Of a stretch of DNA of 64,000 nt, positions 15,959-24,806 are shown piece after piece (the stretch's first letter is position 1; each line of letters starts with the position of its first letter). Source of the DNA: an uncultured Campylobacterales bacterium (GTDB lineage Bacteria; Campylobacterota; Campylobacteria; Campylobacterales; Arcobacteraceae); the NCBI GenBank assembly GCA_947494995.1, contig CANLWY010000002.1, forward strand, positions 124,001-188,000, read 5' to 3'. The position numbers and the translations under genes are program-made. The notes under the pieces were generated by a model, which was given only the letters and a program-made list of their open reading frames with translations, searched no databases and was not told the origin of the DNA.

Positions 15959-17277
15959 TGAATGATATGGTAGATGTTTATTTATGGGGTACCAAAATTG
16001 GTGCTATTGCTTATGAATCAGAACAAACAGAAGTATCTACATTTGAGTATGACAAAAATTTCATAAAAATGGGTGTTGAAATTTCTCCTTTAAAAGTTTC
16101 AACAAAAGAAAATATTCACACCTTTGATTATATAAGTAAAAGAACATTTCACGGTTTAGCTGGTTTCATTGCAGATGCTTTACCTGATAAATTTGGAACA
16201 CAGTTAATAGACCAATACTTTGCATCAAAAGGTATGGTTTTATCAGATATTACTGCATTGGATAGATTACTTTATGTGGGAAATAGAGCAATGGGAGCCC
16301 TAGAGTTTAGACCAGCTATAAAGTTAGATAATAATAAAACTACAAAGCTCGATTTACAAAAGTTATCAGAACTTGCAGAACTTGTTTTGACAAAAAAAGA
16401 GCAGTTTTCAAGTAAGTTGGAAAAATCAGATAGAAAAGCAGCTATAAATCTTTTAAGAATAGGTTCTAGTGCAGGAGGGGCAAGGTCAAAAGCTTTAGTG
16501 GCAATTGACAAAGATGGAAATTTATATGATGGAACAGTTAACCAAAGAAAAAAGTGTAAATATTATTTATTAAAATTTGATAGTAGTTCAAATAGTGATA
16601 GAGATAACAAAGACCCAAAGGGAATGACAAGAGTAGAATATATATATTCACTTTTTGCAAAAGAGTGTGGAATAGATATGCCTGAAACCACTTATATTGA
16701 AGAGAATGAGGATTTTCATTTTCTAATTGAAAGATTTGATAGAATAGATAGAGAAAAAGGTGTAGCAAAAGATAAACTTCATTATGTATCTTGGTGTGGA
16801 ATGACTCATGCTCATAGGGATGAAACAGGTGCTTATTCATATGAACAATTAATTTTAACTATTAGACAGATGGGTTTAGGACAAGATAGTGTTACCGAAC
16901 TTTTTAGAAGGGCAGTATTTAATATAATTGGAAGAAATCAAGATGACCATACAAAAAACTTTGGTTTTCTTATGGATAGATCAGGACAATGGAGTTTATC
17001 TCCTGCTTTTGATATGACATATTCTTATGACCCTAGTGGAAAATGGACAAGTGTTCATCAAATCAAATTAAATGGTAAACAAGATGATTTTGCACTTGAA
17101 GACATTATTGCTTTTGGAAAATATTGTAATCTATCTGAAAAAAAATCTTTTGAAGTATTAAATAAAACAATAAAAGTTTTTAAAGAGTTTAATAAATTAG
17201 CAGAGGAATATAATATAGAAGAAGATTTAAAAAATACAATTTTAGAAAATCTTAGAATAGATACTTTTCAACTATAA
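15958..17277 (+). CDS. hipA: HipA-family serine/threonine kinase toxin
   Basis: A 439-aa kinase, the full length for HipA. The N-terminal HipA_N part has FHGLAGFIADALPDKFG. The nucleotide loop is IGSSAGGARSKALVAI (about 166-181). The catalytic segment is GRNQDDHTKNFGFLMD (about 325-340), followed by LSPAFDMTYSYDP with the metal-binding Asp near 351. E. coli HipA phosphorylates glutamyl-tRNA synthetase and so halts translation. All key residues look present, so the toxin should be active. It is translationally coupled to hipB. A short AAGGAT/ATCCTT hairpin right at its end may be a weak terminator. Confidence 0.85.
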   Translation: MNDMVDVYLWGTKIGAIAYESEQTEVSTFEYDKNFIKMGVEISPLKVSTKENIHTFDYISKRTFHGLAGFIADALPDKFGTQLIDQYFASKGMVLSDITALDRLLYVGNRAMGALEFRPAIKLDNNKTTKLDLQKLSELAELVLTKKEQFSSKLEKSDRKAAINLLRIGSSAGGARSKALVAIDKDGNLYDGTVNQRKKCKYYLLKFDSSSNSDRDNKDPKGMTRVEYIYSLFAKECGIDMPETTYIEENEDFHFLIERFDRIDREKGVAKDKLHYVSWCGMTHAHRDETGAYSYEQLILTIRQMGLGQDSVTELFRRAVFNIIGRNQDDHTKNFGFLMDRSGQWSLSPAFDMTYSYDPSGKWTSVHQIKLNGKQDDFALEDIIAFGKYCNLSEKKSFEVLNKTIKVFKEFNKLAEEYNIEEDLKNTILENLRIDTFQL

Positions 17278-17309
17278 GGATCAACATCCTTTAGAATTTA
17301 ATTTAAAAC

Positions 17310-17318
17310 TGTTATAAT
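17310..17318 (+). promoter_or_regulatory. Extended -10 promoter of aspA
   Basis: TGTTATAAT, a -10 box with the TG extension, lies 26 bases before the aspA start; no -35 box is evident. Confidence 0.55.
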
Positions 17319-17343
17319 TGATTATTAATATAAAGGGATGTTT

Positions 17344-18771
17344 ATGAAAACAAAAAAGCTTAAAAAAAGAGTAGAGTCTGATTTATTAGGTGAAAAAGAG
17401 ATTTCAAATAAGTACTATTATGGTATTCAGACACTAAGAGCAAAAGAGAACTTTAATATCTCAGGTGTTCCTTTATCAAATTTTCCTAAACTTATTATTG
17501 CTTTAGCACAAGTTAAAAAAGCATCAGCTTTGGCAAATCTTGAGCTTGGCTTAATAGATGAAGATATTTGTACTGCTATATGTTCTGCTTGTGATGAAAT
17601 TTTTGCAAAAAAGTATCATAAACAGTTTATTGTTGATGTTATTCAAGGGGGAGCAGGAACTTCAACTAATATGAATGCAAATGAGGTAATCACAAATATA
17701 GCCTTAGAACTTAAAGGTTATAAAAAAGGTCAATATGAGATTATCCATCCAAATAACCATGTAAATATGTCCCAATCAACAAATGATGTTTATCCAACTG
17801 CGGTAAGACTTGCTTTATATGAATACCTTTGTAAACTTCAAAACAAAATGAAACTATTGAGGGATTCCTTTTCGAATAAAGCAAAAGAGTTTGAAAGTGT
17901 TATCAAAATGGGTAGAACTCAACTTCAAGATGCTGTACCTATGACGCTAGGTCAAGAGTTTCAATCTTTTGCACTAATGATTGATGATGATATTGAAGTA
18001 ATTGAAATGATAAAAACCTTAGTTAGCCAGATGAATCTAGGAGGTACTGCAATTGGTACAGGAATAAATACTGATTCAAAATATGCAGCCTTAGTAAAAG
18101 AGAAACTAGAAGAGGTTACAAATAGACCCTTTACTACAGCTTGTGACTTAGTAAAAGCTACTCAAGATACATCAACCTTTGTACAAGTATCGGGAGTATT
18201 AAAATCAATTGCAACAAAAATATCTAAAATCTGTAATGACCTAAGACTTTTAAGTTCAGGTCCTAGAACAGGATTCAATGAAATCAATCTTCCAAAGCTA
18301 CAACCAGGTTCTTCAATAATGCCAGGGAAAGTAAATCCAGTTATTCCAGAAGTTGTAAATCAAGTTGCTTTTCAAGTAATTGGTTATGATACAACTATTT
18401 CTCTTGCAAGTGAAGGAGGGCAGTTACAATTAAATGTATTTGAACCAATTATTGCTTATAACCTTTTTCAATCAGTTTCTATGATGTGTAATGCTTTTGA
18501 AACCTTAGCCTTTAAGTGTGTAGATGGAATAACTGCAAATGAAGATAGATGTAAGGAACTTGTTTTAAGGTCAATTGGATTAGTTACAGCTTTAAATCCA
18601 TATATTGGGTATCATAATGCTACTTCAGTGGCAAAAGAGGCTTTAAATACAAATAGAAGTGTTTATGATATAGTTTTAGAAAGAGAACTTTTAAGTAAAG
18701 AACAGTTAGATGAATACTTAAAGCCTGAGAATATGACTCATCCAACTTATTCAAATAAGTGTGGTCTATAA
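17344..18771 (+). CDS. aspA: Aspartate ammonia-lyase
   Basis: A 475-aa cytoplasmic enzyme that splits aspartate into fumarate and ammonia, feeding fumarate respiration or the TCA cycle. The family signature GSSIMPGKVNP lies near 322-332; GGAGTSTNMNANEV, VNMSQSTNDVYPTA and MGRTQLQDAVPMTLGQEF are the active-site segments. AspA is preferred to fumarase because of GTAIGTGINTD and the general match. The ATG at 17344 has AAAGGG six bases upstream; an ATG two codons earlier sits too close to that site. The last 6 bases overlap the convergent trxC gene. Confidence 0.88.
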   Translation: MKTKKLKKRVESDLLGEKEISNKYYYGIQTLRAKENFNISGVPLSNFPKLIIALAQVKKASALANLELGLIDEDICTAICSACDEIFAKKYHKQFIVDVIQGGAGTSTNMNANEVITNIALELKGYKKGQYEIIHPNNHVNMSQSTNDVYPTAVRLALYEYLCKLQNKMKLLRDSFSNKAKEFESVIKMGRTQLQDAVPMTLGQEFQSFALMIDDDIEVIEMIKTLVSQMNLGGTAIGTGINTDSKYAALVKEKLEEVTNRPFTTACDLVKATQDTSTFVQVSGVLKSIATKISKICNDLRLLSSGPRTGFNEINLPKLQPGSSIMPGKVNPVIPEVVNQVAFQVIGYDTTISLASEGGQLQLNVFEPIIAYNLFQSVSMMCNAFETLAFKCVDGITANEDRCKELVLRSIGLVTALNPYIGYHNATSVAKEALNTNRSVYDIVLERELLSKEQLDEYLKPENMTHPTYSNKCGL

Positions 18772-19197
18772 GTTCTCATTTACTAAATTAGATAGTTTTA
18801 GTGGATCTAAAGCTCCACTAACTCTTTTTAATTCTGTTCCATTTTTATAGATAACTAATGTTGGAATTGATCTAATACCATATTTTGCACCTAAATTTTG
18901 TTGAACTTCTGTATTTACTTTTGCAAATAGAGCTTTTAATGGATACCTTTGTGATACTTCATTAAAAATAGGGGCAAACATTTTACATGGACCACACCAA
19001 GGTGCCCAAAAGTCAACTATTACTGGAATTTCCGAGTTTACAATCACATGGTCAAAATTTGCATCATCTAGCTCTATTGGAGTTGTATCAAGTAAAGAGT
19101 TTTTACAGCTTCCGCAATTGGCTTTGCTATAAGAATCTTTTTTTGGTATTGAATTTACTTTTTTACAGTGTGGGCAAACAATATTTATTTTGTTCAT
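18766..19197 (-). CDS. trxC: Thioredoxin 2 with N-terminal zinc ribbon
   Basis: A 143-aa thioredoxin of the TrxC type. Residues 1-35 carry two cysteine pairs (C8/C11 and C28/C31) that bind zinc. The redox centre WCGPC is at 67-71 in VDFWAPWCGPCKMFAPIF, and the cis-proline follows in IRSIPTLVIYKNG. It reduces protein disulfides in the cytoplasm, and in E. coli is tied to oxidative stress. Its 3' end overlaps that of aspA by 6 bp, so the two are convergent. The 79-aa flagellar-like gene lies 5 bp upstream on the same strand and is probably cotranscribed. Confidence 0.9.
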   Translation of the reverse strand: MNKINIVCPHCKKVNSIPKKDSYSKANCGSCKNSLLDTTPIELDDANFDHVIVNSEIPVIVDFWAPWCGPCKMFAPIFNEVSQRYPLKALFAKVNTEVQQNLGAKYGIRSIPTLVIYKNGTELKRVSGALDPLKLSNLVNENL

Positions 19198-19202
19198 TTA
19201 TT

Positions 19203-19442
19203 TTAAGCCTTTATATTTAATAAAACATCAGCAACTGCTTGTTGTGTCTCTATTCCTTTTGCATTTGCTTCATATGATATAGTTTGAGGAACTTGGCTTA
19301 CAATTGCATCTACTAAGTCTTGACTTACTTCTTGAAGTTCAGGATCTCCTATAGTATTTGCAACTTGTGCAATATTTTGTGCTGATTGGTTTACTTGCAT
19401 TTGTGCATGAAGCATACCATCTAGGTTATTAGTAATTTGCAT
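19203..19442 (-). CDS. 79-aa flagellar D0-like small protein
   Basis: The protein looks like the two terminal helices of a flagellar rod/hook protein joined with almost nothing between. The N-terminal part HAQMQVNQSAQNIAQVANT resembles the ANNIAN-type D0 start. The C-terminal part DLVDAIVSQVPQTISYEANAKGIETQQAV resembles the D0 end (VEMIxAQRAYEANAKVIQT) of FlgC, FlgG or FlgE. The globular middle is absent. It may be a small flagellar-structure-associated or exported protein; this is inferred from sequence likeness only. A good ribosome binding site (AAGGAG) precedes the ATG. It probably leads a two-gene unit with trxC. Confidence 0.6.
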   Translation of the reverse strand: MQITNNLDGMLHAQMQVNQSAQNIAQVANTIGDPELQEVSQDLVDAIVSQVPQTISYEANAKGIETQQAVADVLLNIKA

Positions 19443-19568
19443 TTTTAGCTCCTTGTATTAACCATATATAATTTAAAATAAGTAAATGTAAAAAAGTTAT
19501 TTATTTCTTAGTTATACCTATTTTATTGTTCTTATTTATTATAACAATAAAAGTAGTAAATGTAAAGA

Positions 19569-19594
19569 AAGGGACAAAGGAGGTTTTGTCCCTT
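19569..19594 (-). terminator. Terminator of the first sulP gene
   Basis: A 10-bp stem (AAGGGACAAA with TTTGTCCCTT) lies just beyond the sulP stop in its direction of transcription; a short U-rich tail follows. Confidence 0.65.
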
Positions 19595-19600
19595 GAAAAG

Positions 19601-21145
19601 TTAGTAGTTTATAGCTACTTTATATTTTGGATCATCTTCTTCATAAGTACAAAATGGTCCTGCATCTTTAAGAATTCTTTTACAATCCTCACTTAAGTGT
19701 CTAATAACAAGCTTTTTATCTTGCGAAGCATATTTTTTTGTAATGTTATCAATAGCCTCAACTCCAGAAATATCCATAACTCTCGCATCTTTAAAGTCTA
19801 AAATAATATTTTCTGGATCATGTTTCGTATCAAAAAGTTCAAAAAATGAAGTTGTTGAACCAAAGAAAAGTGGTCCATCAAACTCATATACTTTTGTATT
19901 GTCATCTTCTCTGTAAGTTCTAGATCTAACTTTTGAGTGATTCCAAGCAAAAACAAGTGCAGATATGATAATACCAGTAATAACAGCAATTGCAAGGTCA
20001 GCAAAGATTGTGATAATTGTAACAGCAACTAAAACAAACTTATCTGAGTTTGGCATATATCTAATTCTATTTCCACTTTCCCACTCAAATGTACCAATTG
20101 AAACCATAAACATGATACCAACTAATACAGCAACAGGAATCATTGCAATATAAGGAGATAGAGCAACAACAAAAGAGATTAAAAGAAGAGCAGCAGTAAG
20201 TGCTGATAGTCTTCCCCAACCACCGTTAGAGAAGTTGATTATAGATTGTCCAATCATAGCACAACCTGCCATACCACCAAAGAAACCACAAACAATATTT
20301 CCAGATCCTTGAGCAATACATTCTTGGTTTCCACTTCCTCTTTTTCCACCCATTTCATCTAGTACAGAAAGTGTAAGAAGAGATTCAATAAGACCTACAA
20401 GAGCTACTAAAATAGAGTATGGAAGTACTGTTAAAATTGAATCAAAATTGATATGAAGTGTTGGCATTGCAAAACTTGGTAAGTTTCCTGAAATATCTGC
20501 TAAATCACCAACTCTTTTTGTGTCTAAATCCATTCCAATAACAATAGCAGAGATAACAACAATGGCAACTAAACCAGATGGAATAGCATTTGAAACTTTT
20601 GGAAAGAATTTAACAATAATCATTGTAGCAATAACAAGTACATACATTATCCAGTTTTCACCTTCAAATAAAGGGATTTGTGCTAAAGCAATAACAATTG
20701 CAAGACCATTTACAAATCCATACATTGCAGGTTGGGGTACAAGTCTAATTAGTTTTCCAAGTTTAAAAACACCAACTAATACCTGAAGAACTCCTGCTAA
20801 AATAGTTGCAAGTAAAATATACTGTAGAATATATGTTGCAAGTTCACCATTCGCAGTTAATTGTTCTAACATATTTGGAGGAAGTGATTCTTTTACTTTA
20901 ATTCCAAGTCCTACAAGTACAACAGCAACGGCTCCTGTAGCTCCAGAAATCATACCTGCTTTACCACCAATAATTGCAGTAATTAAACCTAAAATAAATG
21001 CAGTATATAATCCAACTAGAGGGGAAACACCTGCAATTATTGAAAAAGCAATAGCTTCAGGAACAAGTGCAATAGCAACTACTATACCTGATAGAACATC
21101 ACTTTTTATTGATTGTCCAATAAATGTATTTTTAATATTTAACAA
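19601..21145 (-). CDS. SulP-family anion permease with STAS domain
   Basis: A 514-aa inner-membrane protein with about 12-14 helices. Family marks are SGIVVAIALVPEAIAFSIIAGVSPLVGLY at the start, ISGATGAVAVVL, and GGKRGSGNQECIAQGSGNIVCGFFGGMAGCAMIGQS in the middle. A C-terminal STAS domain (about 415-510: KVYEFDGPLFFGS, then DFKDARVMDISGVEAI) follows. SulP proteins carry sulfate, bicarbonate or dicarboxylates, and sequence alone does not decide which. The gene stands alone. A second, clearly different SulP is encoded at 32439-34043. Confidence 0.88.
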   Translation of the reverse strand: MLNIKNTFIGQSIKSDVLSGIVVAIALVPEAIAFSIIAGVSPLVGLYTAFILGLITAIIGGKAGMISGATGAVAVVLVGLGIKVKESLPPNMLEQLTANGELATYILQYILLATILAGVLQVLVGVFKLGKLIRLVPQPAMYGFVNGLAIVIALAQIPLFEGENWIMYVLVIATMIIVKFFPKVSNAIPSGLVAIVVISAIVIGMDLDTKRVGDLADISGNLPSFAMPTLHINFDSILTVLPYSILVALVGLIESLLTLSVLDEMGGKRGSGNQECIAQGSGNIVCGFFGGMAGCAMIGQSIINFSNGGWGRLSALTAALLLISFVVALSPYIAMIPVAVLVGIMFMVSIGTFEWESGNRIRYMPNSDKFVLVAVTIITIFADLAIAVITGIIISALVFAWNHSKVRSRTYREDDNTKVYEFDGPLFFGSTTSFFELFDTKHDPENIILDFKDARVMDISGVEAIDNITKKYASQDKKLVIRHLSEDCKRILKDAGPFCTYEEDDPKYKVAINY

Positions 21146-21249
21146 AACTTAACCTTTCTTAAAAAGCGCGATTTTATCTAAAACATCATTAAGATAAAGT
21201 TAAGCTTTTAAATAATTTTTTTTATATAAAATTTGATATAATCTCAACT

Positions 21250-22374
21250 ATGAAAATAAAAATAAATAAAGAGTTTTATAAAAATACAAGTTTTAAGCTT
21301 GGTGCTTTGAGTTTGATTATTCTTTTATCCTTACTTACTTCAAGTTTTATGTTCAATTCTCAAATTGATAAATTGAAAAAGAGAATCGATTATATTTATT
21401 TTGGAAACTATATTCCTGTATTAAAACTACATACTTTGGAAGAATCATATAAAGATTTAATAAAATGTATGAGAACCTATAAAAGATGTGATAGAGATCC
21501 TTTTTTTGAGGAAATAAAAAAAGAGTGGACTTATTATGATAATGCTTATAAAGATATTGAAGAGAGAAAAATAGTTGAAAAAATAAGTGTAGATGTAAAA
21601 AACTCACTTAATTATAAAACAAAAATATCTCAATATAAAAATGTTATAAAAGAGATAGACTTTTTAAAAGAACATGAAAAAACAGTTGCATATAAAAAAA
21701 GACAAGCTTTTTTAGAGGAATATACTTCTATGAAAGATTATCTTTTTTATAATATGATTATTCTATTATTTGTATCTTTTGTTTTTATATCTTTGATTAT
21801 ATACTCAATTATAAAAAAAGATAATCAACTTAAAATTCTTACAAAAAAATATAAACTTGATTCTATAACAGACTCAATGACACAGCTTTATAATCGTAAG
21901 TACTTTGATAAAATTTTTGATAATATGCCTTTTATTTCGAACGCAAACAAATGGAAAAGTGCTTTTATAATGCTGGATATCGATTTTTTTAAACAATATA
22001 ACGATACCTATGGACATGACATGGGGGACACAACTCTTAAATTAGTAGCTTCATCTTTAAAAAATTATTTTAATAGAGAGTATGAGTATGTATTTAGACT
22101 TGGTGGTGAAGAGTTTGGAGTTATTTTATTTGATATTGATGAAGATATTTTAAAAGACTGCTTGGCTGATGTAAATAAAAATATTGAGTCATTAAATATT
22201 GAGCATAAAAATAGTAAAATATCTGAGGTTGTTACAATATCAATAGGGGCGGTGATTTATGAAGCTAATTCATATGTATCTTGTAATAAACTATACAAAG
22301 TAGCTGATGAGTGTTTATATAAGTCAAAACAAAACGGAAGAAATCAGTTTACTATCTATAAAGAAGGGGAATAA
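21250..22374 (+). CDS. Membrane-bound GGDEF diguanylate cyclase
   Basis: A 374-aa protein that should make cyclic di-GMP. Helix 1 (about 17-36) and helix 2 (about 166-189) bracket a periplasmic helical sensor region of about 130 residues, rich in lysine and tyrosine. The GGDEF domain fills the rest: DSMTQLYNRKYFDK, then MLDIDFFKQYNDTYGHDMGD, then RLGGEEFGVI as the active-site loop. The product-inhibition site (RxxD) reads REYE, so feedback inhibition may be weak. The stop overlaps the pssA start. The signal sensed is unknown. Confidence 0.87.
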   Translation: MKIKINKEFYKNTSFKLGALSLIILLSLLTSSFMFNSQIDKLKKRIDYIYFGNYIPVLKLHTLEESYKDLIKCMRTYKRCDRDPFFEEIKKEWTYYDNAYKDIEERKIVEKISVDVKNSLNYKTKISQYKNVIKEIDFLKEHEKTVAYKKRQAFLEEYTSMKDYLFYNMIILLFVSFVFISLIIYSIIKKDNQLKILTKKYKLDSITDSMTQLYNRKYFDKIFDNMPFISNANKWKSAFIMLDIDFFKQYNDTYGHDMGDTTLKLVASSLKNYFNREYEYVFRLGGEEFGVILFDIDEDILKDCLADVNKNIESLNIEHKNSKISEVVTISIGAVIYEANSYVSCNKLYKVADECLYKSKQNGRNQFTIYKEGE

Positions 22375-22931
22375 TGACATTTTTATTTAATAAAAACAGT
22401 CACTTTAATTTAGCTAATTTAGCAACATTTTTTAATATTGCAGCAGGTATGTTAGCAATATATTTTTTAACACATGACGGCTTTTTTGCTGCTGCACTTT
22501 TTGCATGGTTAGCAGGAGCTTTTGATATTGTTGATGGAAAAATTGCAAGAAAGTATAATCTTTCAACAGAGTTTGGTATTCAACTTGACTCTTTTGCAGA
22601 CTTTTTATCATTTGTTATAGTACCAACTATGTTTATCTATTTTGCAGTTATTGATGGAAAAGAGTTAATGCTTTTTACTCCATTAGTTGCTTTTGCATTT
22701 ATTTATTATGTAATTTCAGGACTTAGACGATTAATACAGTTTAATATAGATGCCCAAGAGGGTGAAGTAGCAAAATACTTTACAGGAGTTCCTACACCTT
22801 TAGGAGCTATTCTATTATGGCTAGTTTATTTAGTTTGGTTAACTGGAATTATGAATGAAAATGTGGTTCTTATTTTAATGATAGTTATTGGATATCTTTT
22901 AAACTCAAAAATAAAAATTCCTCATCCATAA
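22374..22931 (+). CDS. pssA: CDP-diacylglycerol-serine O-phosphatidyltransferase
   Basis: A 185-aa inner-membrane enzyme that makes phosphatidylserine, the precursor of phosphatidylethanolamine. The CDP-alcohol phosphatidyltransferase motif is complete: DIVDGKIARKYNLSTEFG followed by QLDSFADF, holding the four catalytic aspartates. About six hydrophobic segments are seen. PssA is preferred to PgsA because of the opening ANLATFFNIAAGMLAIYFL and the ISGLRRLIQFNI segment. It is shorter than many PssA proteins and ends soon after the last helix. It lies between GGDEF and ppx genes with overlap or a 1-bp gap. Confidence 0.82.
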   Translation: MTFLFNKNSHFNLANLATFFNIAAGMLAIYFLTHDGFFAAALFAWLAGAFDIVDGKIARKYNLSTEFGIQLDSFADFLSFVIVPTMFIYFAVIDGKELMLFTPLVAFAFIYYVISGLRRLIQFNIDAQEGEVAKYFTGVPTPLGAILLWLVYLVWLTGIMNENVVLILMIVIGYLLNSKIKIPHP

Positions 22932-22932
22932 T

Positions 22933-23841
22933 ATGAATAGAGTTACTACAATAGATTTAGGCTCTAACTCTTTTAGAGTCTTAATATACGATTGCCTAAA
23001 TAATGAAATTATTGATGAATATAATGAAGTTACAGGCATGGCAGATGGTTTAAATGAAACTGGTGATATTTCAAAAGAGGCACAAGATAGAGTTGTTAAT
23101 GCAATAAATCAATCTTCTATTCAATTAGGATATGAACCAAAAGATGCAGTTTGTGTAACAACTGCTGCTATGAGACTTGCTAACAATAGTCAAGATGTTT
23201 TGCAAGAATTTGAGCAAAGAACGGGTGCTAGATTTAAAATAATTGATGGCAAAGAAGAGGCTAGATTAACTCTACTTGCTGTTAAATATGCTCTAAAAAG
23301 AGAGAAAATTGATTCTTCAAAGTTTATTCTTCTTGATATAGGTGGGGGTTCAACAGAAATTATTGTAAATACTGAGGATAAGTTTAAATCTTATAGCTTC
23401 AATTTTGGAATAGTTACCTTAACTCAGAAACATTTAGATTATAAAGATTTAGTTCAGGAATTAGAGTCTCATAAAATAGATATAAAAGCTTTTTTAGATG
23501 AACTAAATTTAGATTTAAAAGAGTATACCTTTGTTGCAACTGCAGGAACTCCAACTACAATAGCTGCAATAAAACTTGGTCAAGACTTCTTTCATTATGA
23601 TAAAGATGCTGTAAATGGAACGATTGTAAATCTAAAAGATTTAGAAGACTCTTTAGAAATCTTTAGAAACTCATCAAATGATACTATTACAAAACTTGTA
23701 GGTCGTGGAAGAGTTGAGTTTATTGAAGTAGGAATTTATATTTATAGGTCAATTTTTGAAGTTCTTGAAAAAAAGAAATCTATTGTTTTAGATGATGGAT
23801 TAAGAGAAGGTGTTGCAATAAATCATTGTCTTCTAAGATAA
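22933..23841 (+). CDS. Ppx/GppA-family phosphatase
   Basis: A 302-aa cytoplasmic protein of the exopolyphosphatase / pppGpp phosphatase family. The actin-like nucleotide-binding fold shows in TIDLGSNSFRVLIYD (1-20), LLDIGGGSTEIIV (about 135-147) and VATAGTPTTIAAI. It corresponds to the short form lacking the C-terminal HD domain. It may cut polyphosphate or pppGpp; the family does not tell which. It directly follows pssA and ends in a hairpin shared with the convergent flagellin-like gene. Confidence 0.85.
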   Translation: MNRVTTIDLGSNSFRVLIYDCLNNEIIDEYNEVTGMADGLNETGDISKEAQDRVVNAINQSSIQLGYEPKDAVCVTTAAMRLANNSQDVLQEFEQRTGARFKIIDGKEEARLTLLAVKYALKREKIDSSKFILLDIGGGSTEIIVNTEDKFKSYSFNFGIVTLTQKHLDYKDLVQELESHKIDIKAFLDELNLDLKEYTFVATAGTPTTIAAIKLGQDFFHYDKDAVNGTIVNLKDLEDSLEIFRNSSNDTITKLVGRGRVEFIEVGIYIYRSIFEVLEKKKSIVLDDGLREGVAINHCLLR

Positions 23842-23850
23842 TGATTTATT
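23817..23850. terminator. Bidirectional hairpin between ppx and flagellin-like genes
   Basis: Arms 23817-23832 and 23835-23850 are complementary at all 16 positions with one G-U pair. Both convergent stop codons fall within it. The innermost pairs would open to make a usable loop. Confidence 0.55.
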
Positions 23851-24655
23851 ATTTTGTTCCTACTAATCTAACAGTTTGTTCTTGAACAATATTTGCTTGA
23901 GAAGCAGCTAGATAGCCAGCGTTTGCAGTTACGTTAGTTTTTGTAAAATCAGTTACTTCTTTAGGAAAATCAAATTGTTTGTTTGCTCTATTTTGATTAG
24001 ATAAATCTCTTTGTTCTTGAATAGATGTTCTAGCACTCTCTTGAAGGTTTTGATTTAAGTTTTGAAACTGTGCTTGAATATTTTGAAGATGTCCTATTCC
24101 ATTTTCAATACCTTGTAAGGTTAAATCTAACCCTTCTTCTGTATTTAAATCATTTCTAGAAATTTCTTGTCCTATTTGTGATGCAACTTCAGGAGTATTT
24201 GGTTTATCTATAGAGAAATAGGCTTCTTTTGTAGAAATATCAATTGATAAGTTTTCTTCATAATCATCAATTGATAATAGATTTTCTTTATTGTATGTTG
24301 TTCTAAATGCTTCTTCTCTAAATCCCAAAAGTTGTTGGTTTAGTTCATTTTTTATTTGATTTTTATCTTGTAAGTTTTGTTCATCTTTTACTTGAATTAA
24401 TCTATCATGTATATTTTGTAAATGTTCTTGCTCTTTTTGTAAGCCATTTTGTGCGGTTATAGAGATACCAATACCTTCATTAAAAGCTTGTAATGAAGCA
24501 GAAAGTTCATCTCTTTTTTGATTATATTCATTTATTGAAAGTTTTAAAAATTGATCGTTGTTCTCAATCCCTTGTGTTGACTCTGAACGTCCTAATTGTT
24601 GATTGGGAACATTGTTCAAGGAAGTTATATTGTTATTAATACTATTTACATCCAT
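23849..24655 (-). CDS. Flagellin-like protein of 268 aa
   Basis: A helical protein with flagellin-style ends. Residues about 50-110 (ELSASLQAFNEGIGISITAQ, then LQKEQEHLQNIHDRLIQVKDEQ) resemble the D1 coil of flagellins. The tail NVTANAGYLAASQANIVQEQTVRLVG resembles the C-terminal D0 helix (ANxxAQANxxxxxxLxLL). The middle is short, Gln/Asn-rich and lacks the D2/D3 parts. It may be a minor or secreted flagellin relative rather than the main filament protein (inference). No signal peptide is present, as expected for type III export. The gene stands alone and diverges from ilvB. Confidence 0.68.
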   Translation of the reverse strand: MDVNSINNNITSLNNVPNQQLGRSESTQGIENNDQFLKLSINEYNQKRDELSASLQAFNEGIGISITAQNGLQKEQEHLQNIHDRLIQVKDEQNLQDKNQIKNELNQQLLGFREEAFRTTYNKENLLSIDDYEENLSIDISTKEAYFSIDKPNTPEVASQIGQEISRNDLNTEEGLDLTLQGIENGIGHLQNIQAQFQNLNQNLQESARTSIQEQRDLSNQNRANKQFDFPKEVTDFTKTNVTANAGYLAASQANIVQEQTVRLVGTK

Positions 24656-24806
24656 TTTAAAACCTTTTAATATACATTTCTATAATCATTTTACAAAACT
24701 TAAGATTAATTTAAAGTTAAGTGAACTACTGAATATAGTCATGTTAAAGATAGTATTAATGATAACTTCTGTAGAATATCTGACTAATTTAAGATAGGGA
24801 GAGACA

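Noticed and set aside
16538-16840. Minus-strand frame of 100 codons within hipA
   Set aside because: Antisense to a clear HipA kinase; rich in Tyr, Leu and Phe without family likeness.
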